Assembly: GCA_039704465.1 (NCBI GenBank)
Contig: JASFAU010000009.1
Coordinates: forward strand, 806,001-870,000
DNA length: 64,000 bases
Direction: 5' to 3'
From: Plasmodiophora brassicae
Lineage: Eukaryota; Endomyxa; Phytomyxea; Plasmodiophorida; Plasmodiophoridae
In this document: in pieces, positions 32,356-43,439 of the stretch
Layout: each line of letters starts with the position of its first letter
How positions within the stretch are numbered: position 1 is the stretch's first letter
Position numbers and translations under genes: made by a program
The notes under the pieces: model-generated
Told to the model about the DNA's origin: nothing
Databases searched by the model: none
Seen by the model: the letters and a program-made list of their open reading frames with translations, nothing else

Positions 32356-34135
32356 CTATAGCGAAGGTAGAGGTCCTCGACACGACGGACACTCCATCTT
32401 TTGTTCCATCCACGTGATGAGGCAGATGCTGTGAAACAGATGATTGCAGGGCGTCACCATGATTGTCTGCGGTTCTTCCTGCTGGGTTTCGACGTCTTCG
32501 GTAATCTCCATCATGCATATCGCGCAAATGTCTTCGTTCGTCACCGGCACGCTCTGATAATAGTTGTACTTCGCTGGCAGGAACCGACCGGCTATAAAGA
32601 ATCGCGATCCCAGATGGTGCTGACCAAGAAGCAACGCAACCTGAGTCACGACCCACAGGACGAGGAAGAAACAAAACTAAAGGCATTTAGACCCAGGTAC
32701 CCAATGACCACACACGCTGCTGCTTACCGTGTAGTTGGTTGGCGTTTCCATATAGTTCTCAGGGTCGCCATACTGGTACAGAGGGAGAACCAGTCTCGAG
32801 GCCGCCATGACAAGAATGTAATTGGGAAGAAGCCCTCGGCTAACATCATAATCTAGATAAATGATTCAGACAAGCGCGCATGAACGTCTGACAAATGGGA
32901 CGACGTACAGACGTTATGGATGATTTGCGCTACCCAAGGTGAGTGCAGAACGATTGTTGTCAGGAATTCGTGGTCGTGGCCCGTGTAGAAGATTAGGAGC
33001 AGGCCACCGAATATGAATATGTAAAGCCGCGTATTCAGGTTGTTGATCATATTGCGCCTCTCTTCTGCCGTCGCGATATCGAACGCATTGCGATGATTCG
33101 CTTTCCATATCAGGAACAGCAGCCTTACTTGAAATAGGGAAAACAAGAGGAATTCGAACATGGTCAGCACCATGAAAGAGAGCCACAGACCTGGGACGCG
33201 CATTGCCACACCAATATGGTTCACACACTACACACAGTACACAGTCAGATTATGTAGACGGCTGACCTTCAAACAACGTACCAAATACGCGTCGAGCAGG
33301 GATTGGAGCGCGATCGCCCACATGGAGACTTCCCCCAAGCGGCCCGTATGCTGAACTTGACGAACCGTGAACAGCATCTGGATGATCGTTAACCCCGATG
33401 CCATCGTGGCGAAACCCGAGGCACGATCAAGAACAACCGTCGACTGTGTGCGGGCAGTCGCAATTGACACATTGACTAACCACACAGCAATCAGCATACA
33501 TCGGCCATATCCCTCGTTATTGATATACACCCACGGTGGCAATCATCACTGATAAGGATGCCTTGAATGCTGGCCCGATCAATGTCCCGCGAGCCCTGAC
33601 GCCAGACAGTATCGCCGGTGTCTGGGTCGTACTCACGGTTATCGCCAAAGATCAACGGAAGCACTTGAAGCTCCATGGTGAAACGGCAATTGCCAATGGC
33701 AGCGAACGTCCTCACAGGGACAACGCCATCGCCCATATCGATCTCTGGCCAGTACTGCTCTGAACCGTTGCGGCTACCGACGAATTTCTGGAAATCCGGT
33801 CGGCGGTTCCAGTTGGGCACATTGCTGAACAACAGCATGGCGCCAGTGGCGCGCACGTATGCCCCAGCGAATATGAGGTACGCATCGTTGTGCGGGTCAT
33901 CATGCTGACGAAGAACGATCTCGCCTCGCATCAGCTGGTACGCCGGCCGCGGGTCGTCAACATGCTCTTCGATGACCTGCATGAACATCTGCCCGCTCCC
34001 CAGCGGGTCGCTGTTCCACGCGCCCCGGTATATGCCATTAAGGTCACTCGGATACAGAGACGCTGTCGCCCAGCCACCGAGCAGCACGGCAACGCACAGC
34101 AGGATCCCCATCGACGACTCGACGACGATCATCAT
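32356..34135 (-). CDS. Dsc1/Tul1-type transmembrane RING E3 ubiquitin ligase
   Basis: Four or more exons. The N-terminus has a signal peptide (MGILLCVAVLLGGWATA) and a luminal domain with SDLNGIYRGAWNSD and MFMQVIEEHVDDPRP. Then come several membrane helices (ASGFATMASGLTIIQMLF, LSFMVLTMFEFLLFSLFQV, LYIFIFGGLLLIFYTG). The C-terminal RING is IMVTPCNHLFHSICLITWME and KMECPSCRGPLPSL, preceded by ICAICMMEI. This is the layout of fungal Tul1/Dsc1, the catalytic subunit of the Golgi Dsc complex, which ubiquitinates membrane proteins for degradation or for SREBP cleavage. The boundaries of the introns at about 33530-33445, 33260-33200 and 32850-32690 were not all pinned. Confidence 0.82.
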
Positions 34136-34744
34136 CAATGCATTTGCGGGCAGGATATTAGTACGGTCCCCGTCGATCGCAGCACCCGCGACACCAACAC
34201 CGCCCTTAGTATACGCCCGGTATTAGAGCGCCTGGAGCGATGCGACTGCCATATCGGCTGCATCCACTGTCACGATAGAAACGGACTTCCGGGGACAGTG
34301 GGACAGTCCGTATTTTGCGTTCTAGAAGCCCGTAGAATATGTCTCCCCCGCAGTACCGGTACTTACCGTACTAATTGCCTGGTGGCGCATTCCGACAACG
34401 CTAGCGACGCGATATGTTCCCAGAAGTCACTCCCTGTCTGCAGTCATGAATGAAAATACATGCTGCTCTACCCATAAGGAGTACATGATCTCCAGCGACA
34501 ACGATAACATGGGCCCAGCAAACCAACGTCGCGAGCGTAGGTCGGTGTGGCCAACGAGACCGTTCCTTGGCACGGCGTCTTGGGCACGAACAGAACGAAC
34601 AGGAGTAGCCGTCACTGTGGCCTGCGGCGATTCTCTTCCGTTACCGATTCCTATGTTTGAGGCGAAATATTCGGCGCCATTGATGACTATCACGACGAGA
34701 CACGGGACGGGGCCAGAGAAAACTCGTACTAGAAAATCGGGGTT
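34136..34744. other. Intergenic, about 610 bp, nothing firm
   Basis: It lies between the start of the Tul1-like gene and the end of the PIG-M-like gene, both on the minus strand. It contains a 12-bp perfect palindrome (AGTACCGGTACT, 34352-34363). Short ORFs here have no supporting features. Confidence 0.4.
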
Positions 34745-36276
34745 CTATTGTTTCGATGGAGTGAGTTGAGCGACATTGCCGCTGGTGTCGAAACACGGCG
34801 TGTGGCGGTGCAGTTGAATAATGTTCATCAGGATCATGCAGTTGACGGCGAAGAAAGCGAGGCAAGCGAGCCAGACCATGGTGAATACGGGCCGGGCAAC
34901 CATCTCGAGTTGGAATGCCCAGTACAGCCAATGAAGTTCACCGGCGAACCACGCCGCAACGAGAAACAGGCCTCGTTTCCAAGACGCTCTGCTGTATGGG
35001 AGAATTAAAGGGACCAAACTGAACAGATGCAACGTTAGCTTTGCAGCAGGCCTCCGCAAAGGAAACGTACCTCCAGTACCAAATAAAGTACTGAGCTGTT
35101 GACACCTATCCACCCAGCAGTTAGCTAGATTCCGTATGGGATCGGCCAGGCCAAGCACACCTTGTTGAATGCGACGAATAGGACCGTTTGGACGAAGAAG
35201 GCAAATGGAAGGTCTCGTCCCAGGCAATACGCAGCGACCGCAACAGGAAGCATCTGGGGGAGAAATGCCATGAGACCTGAAAACATTGAACTTGGGTACG
35301 CAAACCTAGAGGGATTCAGTTACTTCTATAAACGAACGTACTCCACTCGTCGGAAACCGTACCCGAGGTAGAGAGCGTAAAAGTACGGCGAGAAGTTGTG
35401 CCGGTTATCGCGACGAACAAAGTGATACAGATATGTCTCGTAGACAAACTCCCATCCGTACATCCAGTAGAACAGGCCCAACAGTCCCAGGAAAACCGAA
35501 GCACTGATCACGAACATCCCGAATCGTGCACGATTGAGCACGGAGCGACCCTTGCGGGTGTATCGTTCGTCCAGGAATATTAGCAACGACGCCGCGTACA
35601 CCAGCGGGTAGATCTTGAAATGAACGGCCAGGCCAAACCTACGCTGCGTCGTCATACAGACATGGGTGTGCGTTGCGGCCAGTACGTACATGATGGATCC
35701 GAGTACCAGGTGACGCTTCACGAAGAGATATATCGTGGCGACGACCATGGTGCAGATCAGGACATCAGCGTTACCGCGCGTTGACACAGTGAACGACATT
35801 GGATTCCATAACCAGGTCGCTGCGCTCCACAGTGCAGCTCGAGGCGATACCCCTCGAAACAGCAGGGTTCGCTCGATGAGCGCTCCAAGTACAAGATCCA
35901 TGATCGCGAATAGCACCTTGCCGAATGAAAAGGTCACCAAATGGCATGGCAGCATAATGTACGCCCTGATACAGTGGTTAACCTGACAGCGAATCATGTC
36001 GGTTGATTGATCACCTACAGCAAAGGAGTGTATCGATAGGTGTGCCTCATGAACGGAGACTCGCCGTTCAACACATGGCGGGCGGCATCCGCGTACACGT
36101 AGTAATCCACATCAGTGAACGGCACCTCCACTGCGGACAGTATTAGACCCGTCCAATGCGAACGCAGGATATGTACAGTGGGCGTCCTGCCAGGCACCGA
36201 ATATGAGGATGCCTACGCGAACGAGGACGGCGCCTGCCCATACAGCATGACGCTCCCAGCGGATCACGTCGCCCAT
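34745..36276 (-). CDS. GPI mannosyltransferase 1 (PIG-M/GPI14)
   Basis: Several exons. Exon 1 gives [21 protein letters not shown] splice leads to [20 protein letters not shown] with the DxD motif (DVD), then [14 protein letters not shown]. Later blocks are [60 protein letters not shown] and, near the C-terminus, [11 protein letters not shown] (across a possible splice) and [17 protein letters not shown]. This is the pattern of the ER enzyme that adds the first mannose to GPI anchors, with about ten membrane segments. The start at 36276 ([10 protein letters not shown]) fits the family; an in-frame ATG at 36363 is also possible. Confidence 0.86.
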
Positions 36277-36771
36277 GCCGCGCAAGTCCGACAGCGACTC
36301 AGCGGCACCACCACCCCCGACTTGCGCCAGCACTGTCGCCATTATGCATGATGTGGCGCCCACCCCGTTCAGTTACCACTACCTGCGTATCCATCTGTCT
36401 ACCATCGGCGCCACGCCCATTCCCGATCGGTGTCGACGCTGAACGCGTGCATAAACGTCTCCTCAACTAGCATTTCCTGTTGCGTTTGAAGTCGATGTCG
36501 AGGCGATTGACGGCACAGCCATGTCGTCCGTTGCGACCCGCGAGATGGACCGTGTTGTTTACATGTTCGGTTCCTACTGCAGTGCAGGGCAGTGTGATCA
36601 TTCCGGACCGGCATGTGTCCATTTCACGTACAGTAGTAGTACGCGGGTACATTGTAATTGATCGCGATAATGACGTGGATACATAGCGATCGTGATGAGT
36701 ACCTGGTGTGGATGACTAAACGGTACCTTTGCCCGGAACGGACCTATTGAGGAATTGGGCGACGATAAGGG
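36277..36771. promoter_or_regulatory. Divergent promoter region, about 500 bp
   Basis: It separates the PIG-M-like gene (minus) from the seven-helix protein (plus). Nothing coding is supported here. A long minus-strand frame entering from the right is the antisense of the neighbouring gene. Confidence 0.35.
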
Positions 36772-37656
36772 ATGGACCCCGTTCTCGAGACTTTCCAAGT
36801 TGTGACCGGAGCAATTGCCATTTACAACAGCTGTGAGACGTTCGGGCTGATCTTCAGCACGTTCAAGTCGTACAAGACGTTGTACTTCTGGTCCCTGGTG
36901 GGCGCATCGCTCGGCGACTTCCTGTTCGCCATCGGGTTCCTCGACCTGTTCTTCGGGTGGTATGTCGGCAATAGCACGATTTACAGGCCGCTTGTTGTCC
37001 TCACTATCGGCTGGTACGGCATGGTCACGGGCTTCTCCATCGTCATGTATTCTCGTCTGAGCATCATCGGAGTCGAAAGGGACGTCATCCGTCGCATTCG
37101 CTACTTCATCATCTACAACGTCGTGTTCTCGCACTTCCCGACGACAGTGTTCACGTTCGGCGCCAACGTTATCGGGACCCCTTTCTGGGTGATTGGGTAC
37201 AGCATCATTGAGAAGATCCAGATGACGATGTTCGCGATTCAAGAAGTGATGCTTGGGGCAATGTACCTCCACTACACCCGCAAGATGAGGTACGACAAGA
37301 AGATCACCCCGATCGTGCGGCACACGCTCTACGCGAACATGTTCGTTCTGGTGCTCGACATCGCCATGCTCCTCACCGAGTACATCAACCTGTACTCCTA
37401 CCAGATCATGCTCAAGACCGTCGTCTACTCCGTCAAACTCAAGATGGAGTTCTACATTCTCAACATTCTCACATCGCAGCTCAAGTCGAATACGTCGGCC
37501 CCGAAAGTCAGCATAACGGGGACGATCAGCAAGCAGCCGCGACATGCGGGCGAGGCATCCAAACGCCCCGTCCTGCAGGCTGGTGGTGCCGACAAAGCAG
37601 GCGGAACGTCATCCTCTGAAACTCCTGCCGGGGTCGTTGTCACTCCTCAGGAATGA
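36772..37656 (+). CDS. Seven-helix integral membrane protein of a fungal-type family
   Basis: A single exon of 294 residues. Blocks such as AIAIYNSCETFGLIFSTFKS, KTLYFWSLVGASLGDFLFAI, LVVLTIGWYGMVTGFSIVMY, VFSHFPTTVFTFGANVIGTP and MEFYILNILTSQLKSN mark seven hydrophobic helices. The motif series (FSTFKxYKTLYFWSL, TIGWYxMVTG, HxPTTVxTFGxN, EKIQMT near residue 145) resembles a family I recall from fungi (annotated DUF7703-like); the assignment is from memory. The C-terminal tail is Ser/Thr/Gly-rich and cytoplasmic-type. The function is unknown; a sensor or receptor is possible. Confidence 0.7.
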   Translation: MDPVLETFQVVTGAIAIYNSCETFGLIFSTFKSYKTLYFWSLVGASLGDFLFAIGFLDLFFGWYVGNSTIYRPLVVLTIGWYGMVTGFSIVMYSRLSIIGVERDVIRRIRYFIIYNVVFSHFPTTVFTFGANVIGTPFWVIGYSIIEKIQMTMFAIQEVMLGAMYLHYTRKMRYDKKITPIVRHTLYANMFVLVLDIAMLLTEYINLYSYQIMLKTVVYSVKLKMEFYILNILTSQLKSNTSAPKVSITGTISKQPRHAGEASKRPVLQAGGADKAGGTSSSETPAGVVVTPQE

Positions 37657-37966
37657 CCATCAATCGCCCCCAACGTCCTATTTCATGATCCGACTCATAA
37701 AGAGTTGTCGCGCGTGTTACGGCCGACTGGAAGGGGCCGACTCCCCTGACTTAGGGTGCAGGCAGGCCTGTAGCGCGCGTCACGTGGAGGATCGGAGGAT
37801 GCACGTTTGTGGGTAATCGAGTACATTTGACAGTTACCTGTGCGAGGGGCAGGGATCGCATAAGGTCGTCGACAGGAGGTGGAGGAGGGGAGGGTGCGTG
37901 GAGCCGGTGCAGGGTGAGGCACGCGGACCGCGCTGTATAATTGGCGGCGGTCGCGGGTGCGGCGGC
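37657..37966. other. Intergenic, about 310 bp, nothing recognised
   Basis: It lies between the seven-helix gene and the SGT gene, both on the plus strand. No coding or RNA feature is seen. Confidence 0.4.
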
Positions 37967-39334
37967 ATGACGGGCGAGTTGACCGGCGAGCAGCGCGACC
38001 TGCTGGTCGCCATCATCAGGTTCCTGCAGAGCCTAGGTAGGGCCGAGCGGGCGCTCTGCCGGCAGGCGACGATCGATGACCGGCTGGCGCTGTATGTGTG
38101 CAGAGGCGTCGAAGGCGATCGATACGGATGCGATCGAGGTCGCCGTGCAGTGCATCGGCGAGGCCACAGGCGTCGATGCCAATACGGCCACCAGCGACCA
38201 GCAGGCACTGCCTCCGCTGCTTGATGTGTTCAGAACGGGCCTATCCATTATCCATTCGAGGAATGGCCATCCGGATGGCCTCGACAAGTTCCTGAAAGCT
38301 CTCGCGGACAAGGGTACCAGTGCACCGGGTGATTTATGATTCAGACGAAGTTAACGTGCGCCCAACAGGATACTTTGCTGGCCTTAAAGAAGGCACGCCT
38401 GAGTATACAGACAAGTTGCAGAGGGCGAAACAGAAATTCTTCGATCGCCATGGGCACCCGGCGTCGTCCGACGAGGACATGTCGCAGATCGCTGCTGCCG
38501 AGAAACTGAAGAACAAGGGCAATGCGCTACTTGGCAACAACGACGTGCATGGCGCTATACAGGCGTACACGGAGGCGATTGCGATCGACTCCAGCAATGC
38601 GATCCTGTACGGGAACCGTGCGGCCGCCTACCTGAAACTTGACCAGCTCGACGATGCTGTGAAGGACTGCCAGCGCTCGATAGAGCTCGATCCATTGTAC
38701 ACGAAGGCGCACTACCGGCTTGGTATGATTTATGCCAAACTCAATCGAAAAGCCGATGCTAAACGAAGGTACGTGTGTATCTGCTACGTGCTTTAGCTTG
38801 AATGATCTAAATGGGACCAACAGTTACAACGCTGCGCTGAACACCGTATCGGATCACTCGTCGGCATTGGCAACAGACATTCGCGCCGCTCTGGATGCGC
38901 TGGATGCTCCCCCTGCTCAAAATCCGTTGGACCTCAACGCCTTCCTATCCAATCCTATGTTCCAGCAGATGATGTCGAACCCCGACGTTATGAACAATCT
39001 CATGGGGGCGCTGATGGGCGGCGATAGGCCACAGCCATCAGCTCCTTCGTCAGGGACAAGGTCGCCTCCTCCTAGGTCGGCATCGTCGTCCGGTGGTGGG
39101 GCACCATTCAACCCCATGGCGATGTTGTCCGATCCAGCAGCGCTCAACGAATTCCTGGATTCTCCAACCATCAAAGCAAAGGAGGCCGACCCCGAACTAG
39201 GACCTTTGATTGCCGACCTGCGCACCAACGGAATCGGGTCGATTGCCAAGCACCTGGGCAATCCCGCGATCATGGCGAAACTGTCGACTCTGGCACAGGA
39301 GCTGTCCCGGACACAGGGTGCGTCCTCCACCTGA
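37967..39334 (+). CDS. Small glutamine-rich TPR protein (SGT/SGTA type co-chaperone)
   Basis: Four exons. The N-terminal homodimerisation part (LLVAIIRFLQSLEASKAIDT, then AIEVAVQCIGEATGVD) is created by a splice with donor GTAGGG near 38036. A second splice (GTACCA ... AACAG) leads to YFAGLKEGTPEYTDKLQRAK. Three TPR units follow: AEKLKNKGNALLGNNDVHGA, AIAIDSSNAILYGNRAAAYL and RSIELDPLYTKAHYRLGMIY. The C-terminal part is Asn/Gln/Met/Pro-rich (NPMFQQMMSNPDVMNNLMGA), like the substrate-binding region of Sgt2. The family passes tail-anchored proteins to the GET/TRC pathway and binds Hsp70 and Hsp90. Confidence 0.87.
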
Positions 39335-39534
39335 CCACGCTCCTGTCACCGCTTTTAAACAGATGTGGTACTATGCCTGCTGATGTATTGCCGATAATGA
39401 GGGCTACAGGTTACCTAATACAGTGCCAAAAGTTGTACAATCCAGCCTCAGCCATGCACGTGCAGAGGCCAATCGTAACATGACAACGACGACTGGCGAC
39501 AGGCGGCTACGAGTTCCACTAACATGTGCAGGCG

Positions 39535-42114
39535 TCACCGATGAGCAAGTTCTTGTGCGCCTGCTTGGCGAAGAGTATGCGATAACGACGCCTTGTACAG
39601 ATCCGCTTTGGTGACTAGCACGCCGGCCTGCTTCATTCGTTCCAACGTTTCGACTGCGTGAGAACGCATTCCTCGTCGACAGTATGCACCGACCATTGCC
39701 TTGAACAGAGACGGATCCGCGTCACCAGCCCGACATTGGGCAGCGAACATGTTCTCAGCAGCGTTAATGTCGCCGCAAGCATCGAAAGCAAATAGTAGCG
39801 CAGACCCGAGTACGACGTTCTGTGTGAGCGAACGATCGCATGCATATTCGTATAACGTACGAACAAAAGCCACATTGGCGCGCCGACCGCAGGCGACAAC
39901 GAGGACAGACAGGGCAATGCTGGGCACCGGGACGCCTCGGCCCACGAGTGTGTTAAAAACTGTGAAGGCTTCGTCAATGCGGTTCGCCCTAGCGAATCCG
40001 CACAGAATACTGAACGTTTCATCTCGTTCGAGGGGGAGCCCGGACAACGCGTACTGCTGGAACAGTTCCGCAGCCTCGCTGAACCTTGCATGGCGCACGA
40101 ACGCGGCCATCATCGCATGGAACGTAGCGACATCGGTGTTGCGACGCGACTGGAAGATGTGCATTGCTGTGTTGACATCACCACATAAATCATAGGCAGC
40201 AATGAACGCGCACAGGACGATCTCATTCGTCAGTAACCCGTGCTCCTGGGCGTAGCGACGGAGCGAACGCAGAGACAAGACATAAGACAGTCTACCACAC
40301 GACGCGACAAGAGAGGCGAAGACAGGCGTATCGACGACGAAACGTTGCGACACCATTGCGATAAACACGGACAAGGCTTCAGCAACCCGGTCACCTTTGA
40401 CGAGAACCGACAGAATCGTCGTGTAGGTCTCCATGTTCACCGGCAATCTGGAGTCTTTGACATGCTGAACCACAGCCAGTGCTTTCTCTAGCATGCCATG
40501 GTGGCTGTAGGCGGCAATTATAGCATTGAACGTCTCAACGCCTGGCCGAGTAACTGATGTGCAGCGAGCAGTGAAAACGCGTTCAGCCCCCTCCAGGTGC
40601 CGACAACGGTCGTAGGCAGAAATGAAGGCACTCGCAACAGCATCATGTTTCAGAAGCATTTTCACATGTTGCTCGAGGGATTGAACGTCAGCAAGCTCGA
40701 CGCAACGCCCATATGCGGCTGCGAATGCACTGACAACAATGACGTTTTTCAGGAGCGAAAAGCGGCTTGCATGCTGGTACAACTTGCGAAGCGCTTGTGA
40801 ATCGGAAGATCGACCGCATGCACCTACAAGCATCGCAAATGCCGGATAGCTCACTGGAGCAGTTCCATGATCGGACAAGGCATCAAAGACTTCCAGGGCC
40901 TGATGTACGAGGCCAGCTTTAACAAGGATGGAAAGAACGTTGTGCAGTAATTTCATGTCGAAACGAAGTCCGACATGCTTGAATCGTTCGTACACGGCAA
41001 GCGCACGCTGAACCATGCCGCGCCGGTTATACGCGGCCATCATGGCGTTGAGAGTGTGCACGTTTGGACGGGCGGAACTGGCATCGAAGACCTTCTCCGC
41101 GGCATCCAGATCGTGACATAAATCATACGCTGAGATGAATGCGCTTGCTACGATCTCGGACTGCAACAGGTTCTCGACAGCTGCATACGAATGGAGAGTT
41201 CGTACAGTTGCGACGTCGGCGGCACGACCGCAAGCTGCAATGAGGGATGCCAGAACTGGTGAATCGACCGCAACGTTCCCGTCGACCATGTTCTGAAACA
41301 CAACCATTGCTTGTCTGGTGTCACCGTGTTTGGCAAGTGCGGACAGGATATGAGTGTACATCTGGACAGGAATAGGCAGACGAAGCGATGCCATGACAGA
41401 CATCACGTTGTACGCTTGCTCAAGGCGTTTCTGCAGGATCAACGTTTTCATGAGGTTGCCAAACGCCGGACCATCTGGCAACAACGCGCCGCGCTTGGAC
41501 TGTATCAACTGAAGCAACCGTTCCGCAACGTCTGCCGCGAATGGCAATCTGGCTTCAGCGCAGCATACTGCGAAGACGGACAAAAGACCAACGGTGATAT
41601 GGTCAGGCGCTATCTGAACGGCATCCAGGATCACTGGCAGCGCCCTTTCGGGCTGCTTCGCAAACCTGCACAGGCGGGCTATGGCGAAGAGCGTTGCATG
41701 CGAACGAGGCGCGCATTTAAAGTACAGTGACAGAGCTTCGTCCACAAGAGGAGGGATCCCCCTCTGACAAGCGTCCAGAAAGCCGCAGAACAGGGGGCCA
41801 TCCACTGGTACATCATGCGAGACAGCAGCGGCTAGCACATCCGGTGCCTTGGACTGCATTTGTCGTTTGCAGAACGACATCACCAGATGGAAAAACTTGA
41901 CACCAAGCTCAGCCCTGGACTCCACCACCATCTGAAACACGTGCCACGCCCGGCCAGGATCATCTTCCTGCCTCAGCGCCATGCTCGCCAGCGCCACCGA
42001 CGGACACGAAACGAATCGTTGAAACGCGTCCGACGCCGCCTGTACGCGCCGTCCAGCAACCAGCGCCACCCGACGCACGCCCCGACATCTTCCAAATGGC
42101 ACCCGAACCAACAT
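39535..42114 (-). CDS. Large pentatricopeptide repeat (PPR) protein, probably mitochondrial
   Basis: One uninterrupted ORF of 859 residues. The N-terminus (MLVRVPFGRCRGVRRVALVA) is basic and amphipathic, as in mitochondrial presequences. The rest is a tandem series of roughly twenty 35-residue helical hairpins such as HTLNAMMAAYNRRGMVQRAL and MYTHILSALAKHGDTRQAMV. PPR arrays bind single-stranded organellar RNA and guide processing, stability or translation. It has no obvious C-terminal catalytic extension. It is intronless in a region where most genes are split. It is head-to-head with MTG1 (217 bp), another mitochondrial gene-expression protein. Confidence 0.88.
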   Translation of the reverse strand: MLVRVPFGRCRGVRRVALVAGRRVQAASDAFQRFVSCPSVALASMALRQEDDPGRAWHVFQMVVESRAELGVKFFHLVMSFCKRQMQSKAPDVLAAAVSHDVPVDGPLFCGFLDACQRGIPPLVDEALSLYFKCAPRSHATLFAIARLCRFAKQPERALPVILDAVQIAPDHITVGLLSVFAVCCAEARLPFAADVAERLLQLIQSKRGALLPDGPAFGNLMKTLILQKRLEQAYNVMSVMASLRLPIPVQMYTHILSALAKHGDTRQAMVVFQNMVDGNVAVDSPVLASLIAACGRAADVATVRTLHSYAAVENLLQSEIVASAFISAYDLCHDLDAAEKVFDASSARPNVHTLNAMMAAYNRRGMVQRALAVYERFKHVGLRFDMKLLHNVLSILVKAGLVHQALEVFDALSDHGTAPVSYPAFAMLVGACGRSSDSQALRKLYQHASRFSLLKNVIVVSAFAAAYGRCVELADVQSLEQHVKMLLKHDAVASAFISAYDRCRHLEGAERVFTARCTSVTRPGVETFNAIIAAYSHHGMLEKALAVVQHVKDSRLPVNMETYTTILSVLVKGDRVAEALSVFIAMVSQRFVVDTPVFASLVASCGRLSYVLSLRSLRRYAQEHGLLTNEIVLCAFIAAYDLCGDVNTAMHIFQSRRNTDVATFHAMMAAFVRHARFSEAAELFQQYALSGLPLERDETFSILCGFARANRIDEAFTVFNTLVGRGVPVPSIALSVLVVACGRRANVAFVRTLYEYACDRSLTQNVVLGSALLFAFDACGDINAAENMFAAQCRAGDADPSLFKAMVGAYCRRGMRSHAVETLERMKQAGVLVTKADLYKASLSHTLRQAGAQELAHR

Positions 42115-42331
42115 CTACTCTGTACGTCCCCCAAACAAAACACCGTGACCGGTGCAGCTCAGCGTCGAATGCACCTCACCCGGAATCATCGCTGAGCTGT
42201 ATTGACACGCTGCCCAAATGTCACGATAAAATAATAGTCCCAACGTTTCCGACAGAGCGTAGCTTCGGCGTTGCGTTGTTCAGGTGGCGTGGTCCGGACG
42301 TCATTTTGGCGACTGCGACGCTGCTGCAGCG

Positions 42332-43234
42332 ATGTCGCGGGGCCTGTCCTGGTTCCCGGGGCACATGGCGGCGGCCATGCGGGAGATGGCGTCGTCGCGC
42401 GTGAAGCAGGCGCACATCGTGGTAGAGGTTCGCGATGCGCGAGTCCCGTTCTCGTCGGCGTGCAATGCGGCGGCGATGTCCGTTGTCCCGGCCCGGAAAC
42501 GGTCGTTGATCCTGATGAACAAGACGGACCTGTCGGGGCTATCGCCGCAGACCCAAGACGGCATCGCCAGACGCATACGTGAGGAGCAGCCGGATGCAAA
42601 TGTCCTCTTCATATCTGCGAAATCGCAGCACCGTACGGAACGGGACGTGCTCAGCGTGATTCGTCAGCAAGCGGCGGGCCTATCGAGGTTTTCCAGCACA
42701 ACGCGTGTCGTTCTGATCGTTGGCGTCCCGAATGTGGGCAAGTCGACCATCCTCAACTGTATCCGGCGGTCGTCGGCCTGCAAGGTCGCGGCTCAGCCCG
42801 GTTGCACCCGAATCATCTCGGAGCACAAACTCCCGGGGCTGCTGCTGCTTGACAGCCCTGGGATTCTGCCGCCCAACATACCCGACGAGGTGACGGCCGC
42901 ACGTCTGGCGCTGACGCACGCGATCCCTGACCATTCCGTGGACAAGCATGACCTCGTTACGTACCTGCTACAATGCCTGAACACGCTGCCCGCTGCACTG
43001 GGCGGGTTGTCCTCGAACGTATCGAACACCGAGACGCTGCTGGAGGAGGTCGCAAGGCGGAGGAGATTCCACCTGGGCAACGACGGCGAATGGGATGTGG
43101 ATCGCGCAGCATCGTTCCTCGTAGCCGAGTACCGTGCCGGCAACCTCGGTCGTCTCTGCCTCGATCCCTTGGACGAGTTCGGGGTCCTACCCGCTGAGCG
43201 ATGCCGCCACCCGCCTCGATCATCGCATTGCTGA
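42332..43234 (+). CDS. MTG1: Mitochondrial ribosome-associated GTPase 1 (YlqF/RbgA family)
   Basis: A single exon of 300 residues. The G motifs are circularly permuted, the mark of this family: G4 (MNKTDL) comes first, G5-like (FISAKS) next, then G1 (GVPNVGKST), the G2 region (QPGCTR) and G3 (DSPG). The N-terminal block LSWFPGHMAAAMREM is also diagnostic. These GTPases act late in assembly of the large ribosomal subunit; the eukaryotic Mtg1 works on the mitochondrial inner face. No separate presequence is obvious at the chosen start; an in-frame upstream start-like codon would add about 16 residues. Confidence 0.9.
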   Translation: MSRGLSWFPGHMAAAMREMASSRVKQAHIVVEVRDARVPFSSACNAAAMSVVPARKRSLILMNKTDLSGLSPQTQDGIARRIREEQPDANVLFISAKSQHRTERDVLSVIRQQAAGLSRFSSTTRVVLIVGVPNVGKSTILNCIRRSSACKVAAQPGCTRIISEHKLPGLLLLDSPGILPPNIPDEVTAARLALTHAIPDHSVDKHDLVTYLLQCLNTLPAALGGLSSNVSNTETLLEEVARRRRFHLGNDGEWDVDRAASFLVAEYRAGNLGRLCLDPLDEFGVLPAERCRHPPRSSHC

Positions 43235-43439
43235 ACGTAACAAACCGTAACGTTATTATGGACAGATTTGTTATGGGCGTCGGCGCCGCAATCCCTTGGT
43301 CGGCACAGAGTCGCAGCCACAGACTGTGTGGAGTCTGACGACAATCTACTGGGGTACTCCACATTCGTAATTGGGACTTGGGCAACGCGTGGGCCAACCT
43401 CGTGGCGGCTCGGGCCATAAACTTTGTCCTTGCGCTGCG

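Noticed and set aside
34427..34769. Overlapping short ORFs on both strands between the Tul1-like and PIG-M-like genes
   Set aside because: Neither has a domain, signal peptide or splice support, and the codon texture is not coding-like.
36598..37545. 315-aa minus-strand ORF
   Set aside because: It is antisense to the seven-helix protein. Its Asp/His/Glu/Val-rich composition is the complement of hydrophobic codons, and it has no domain.
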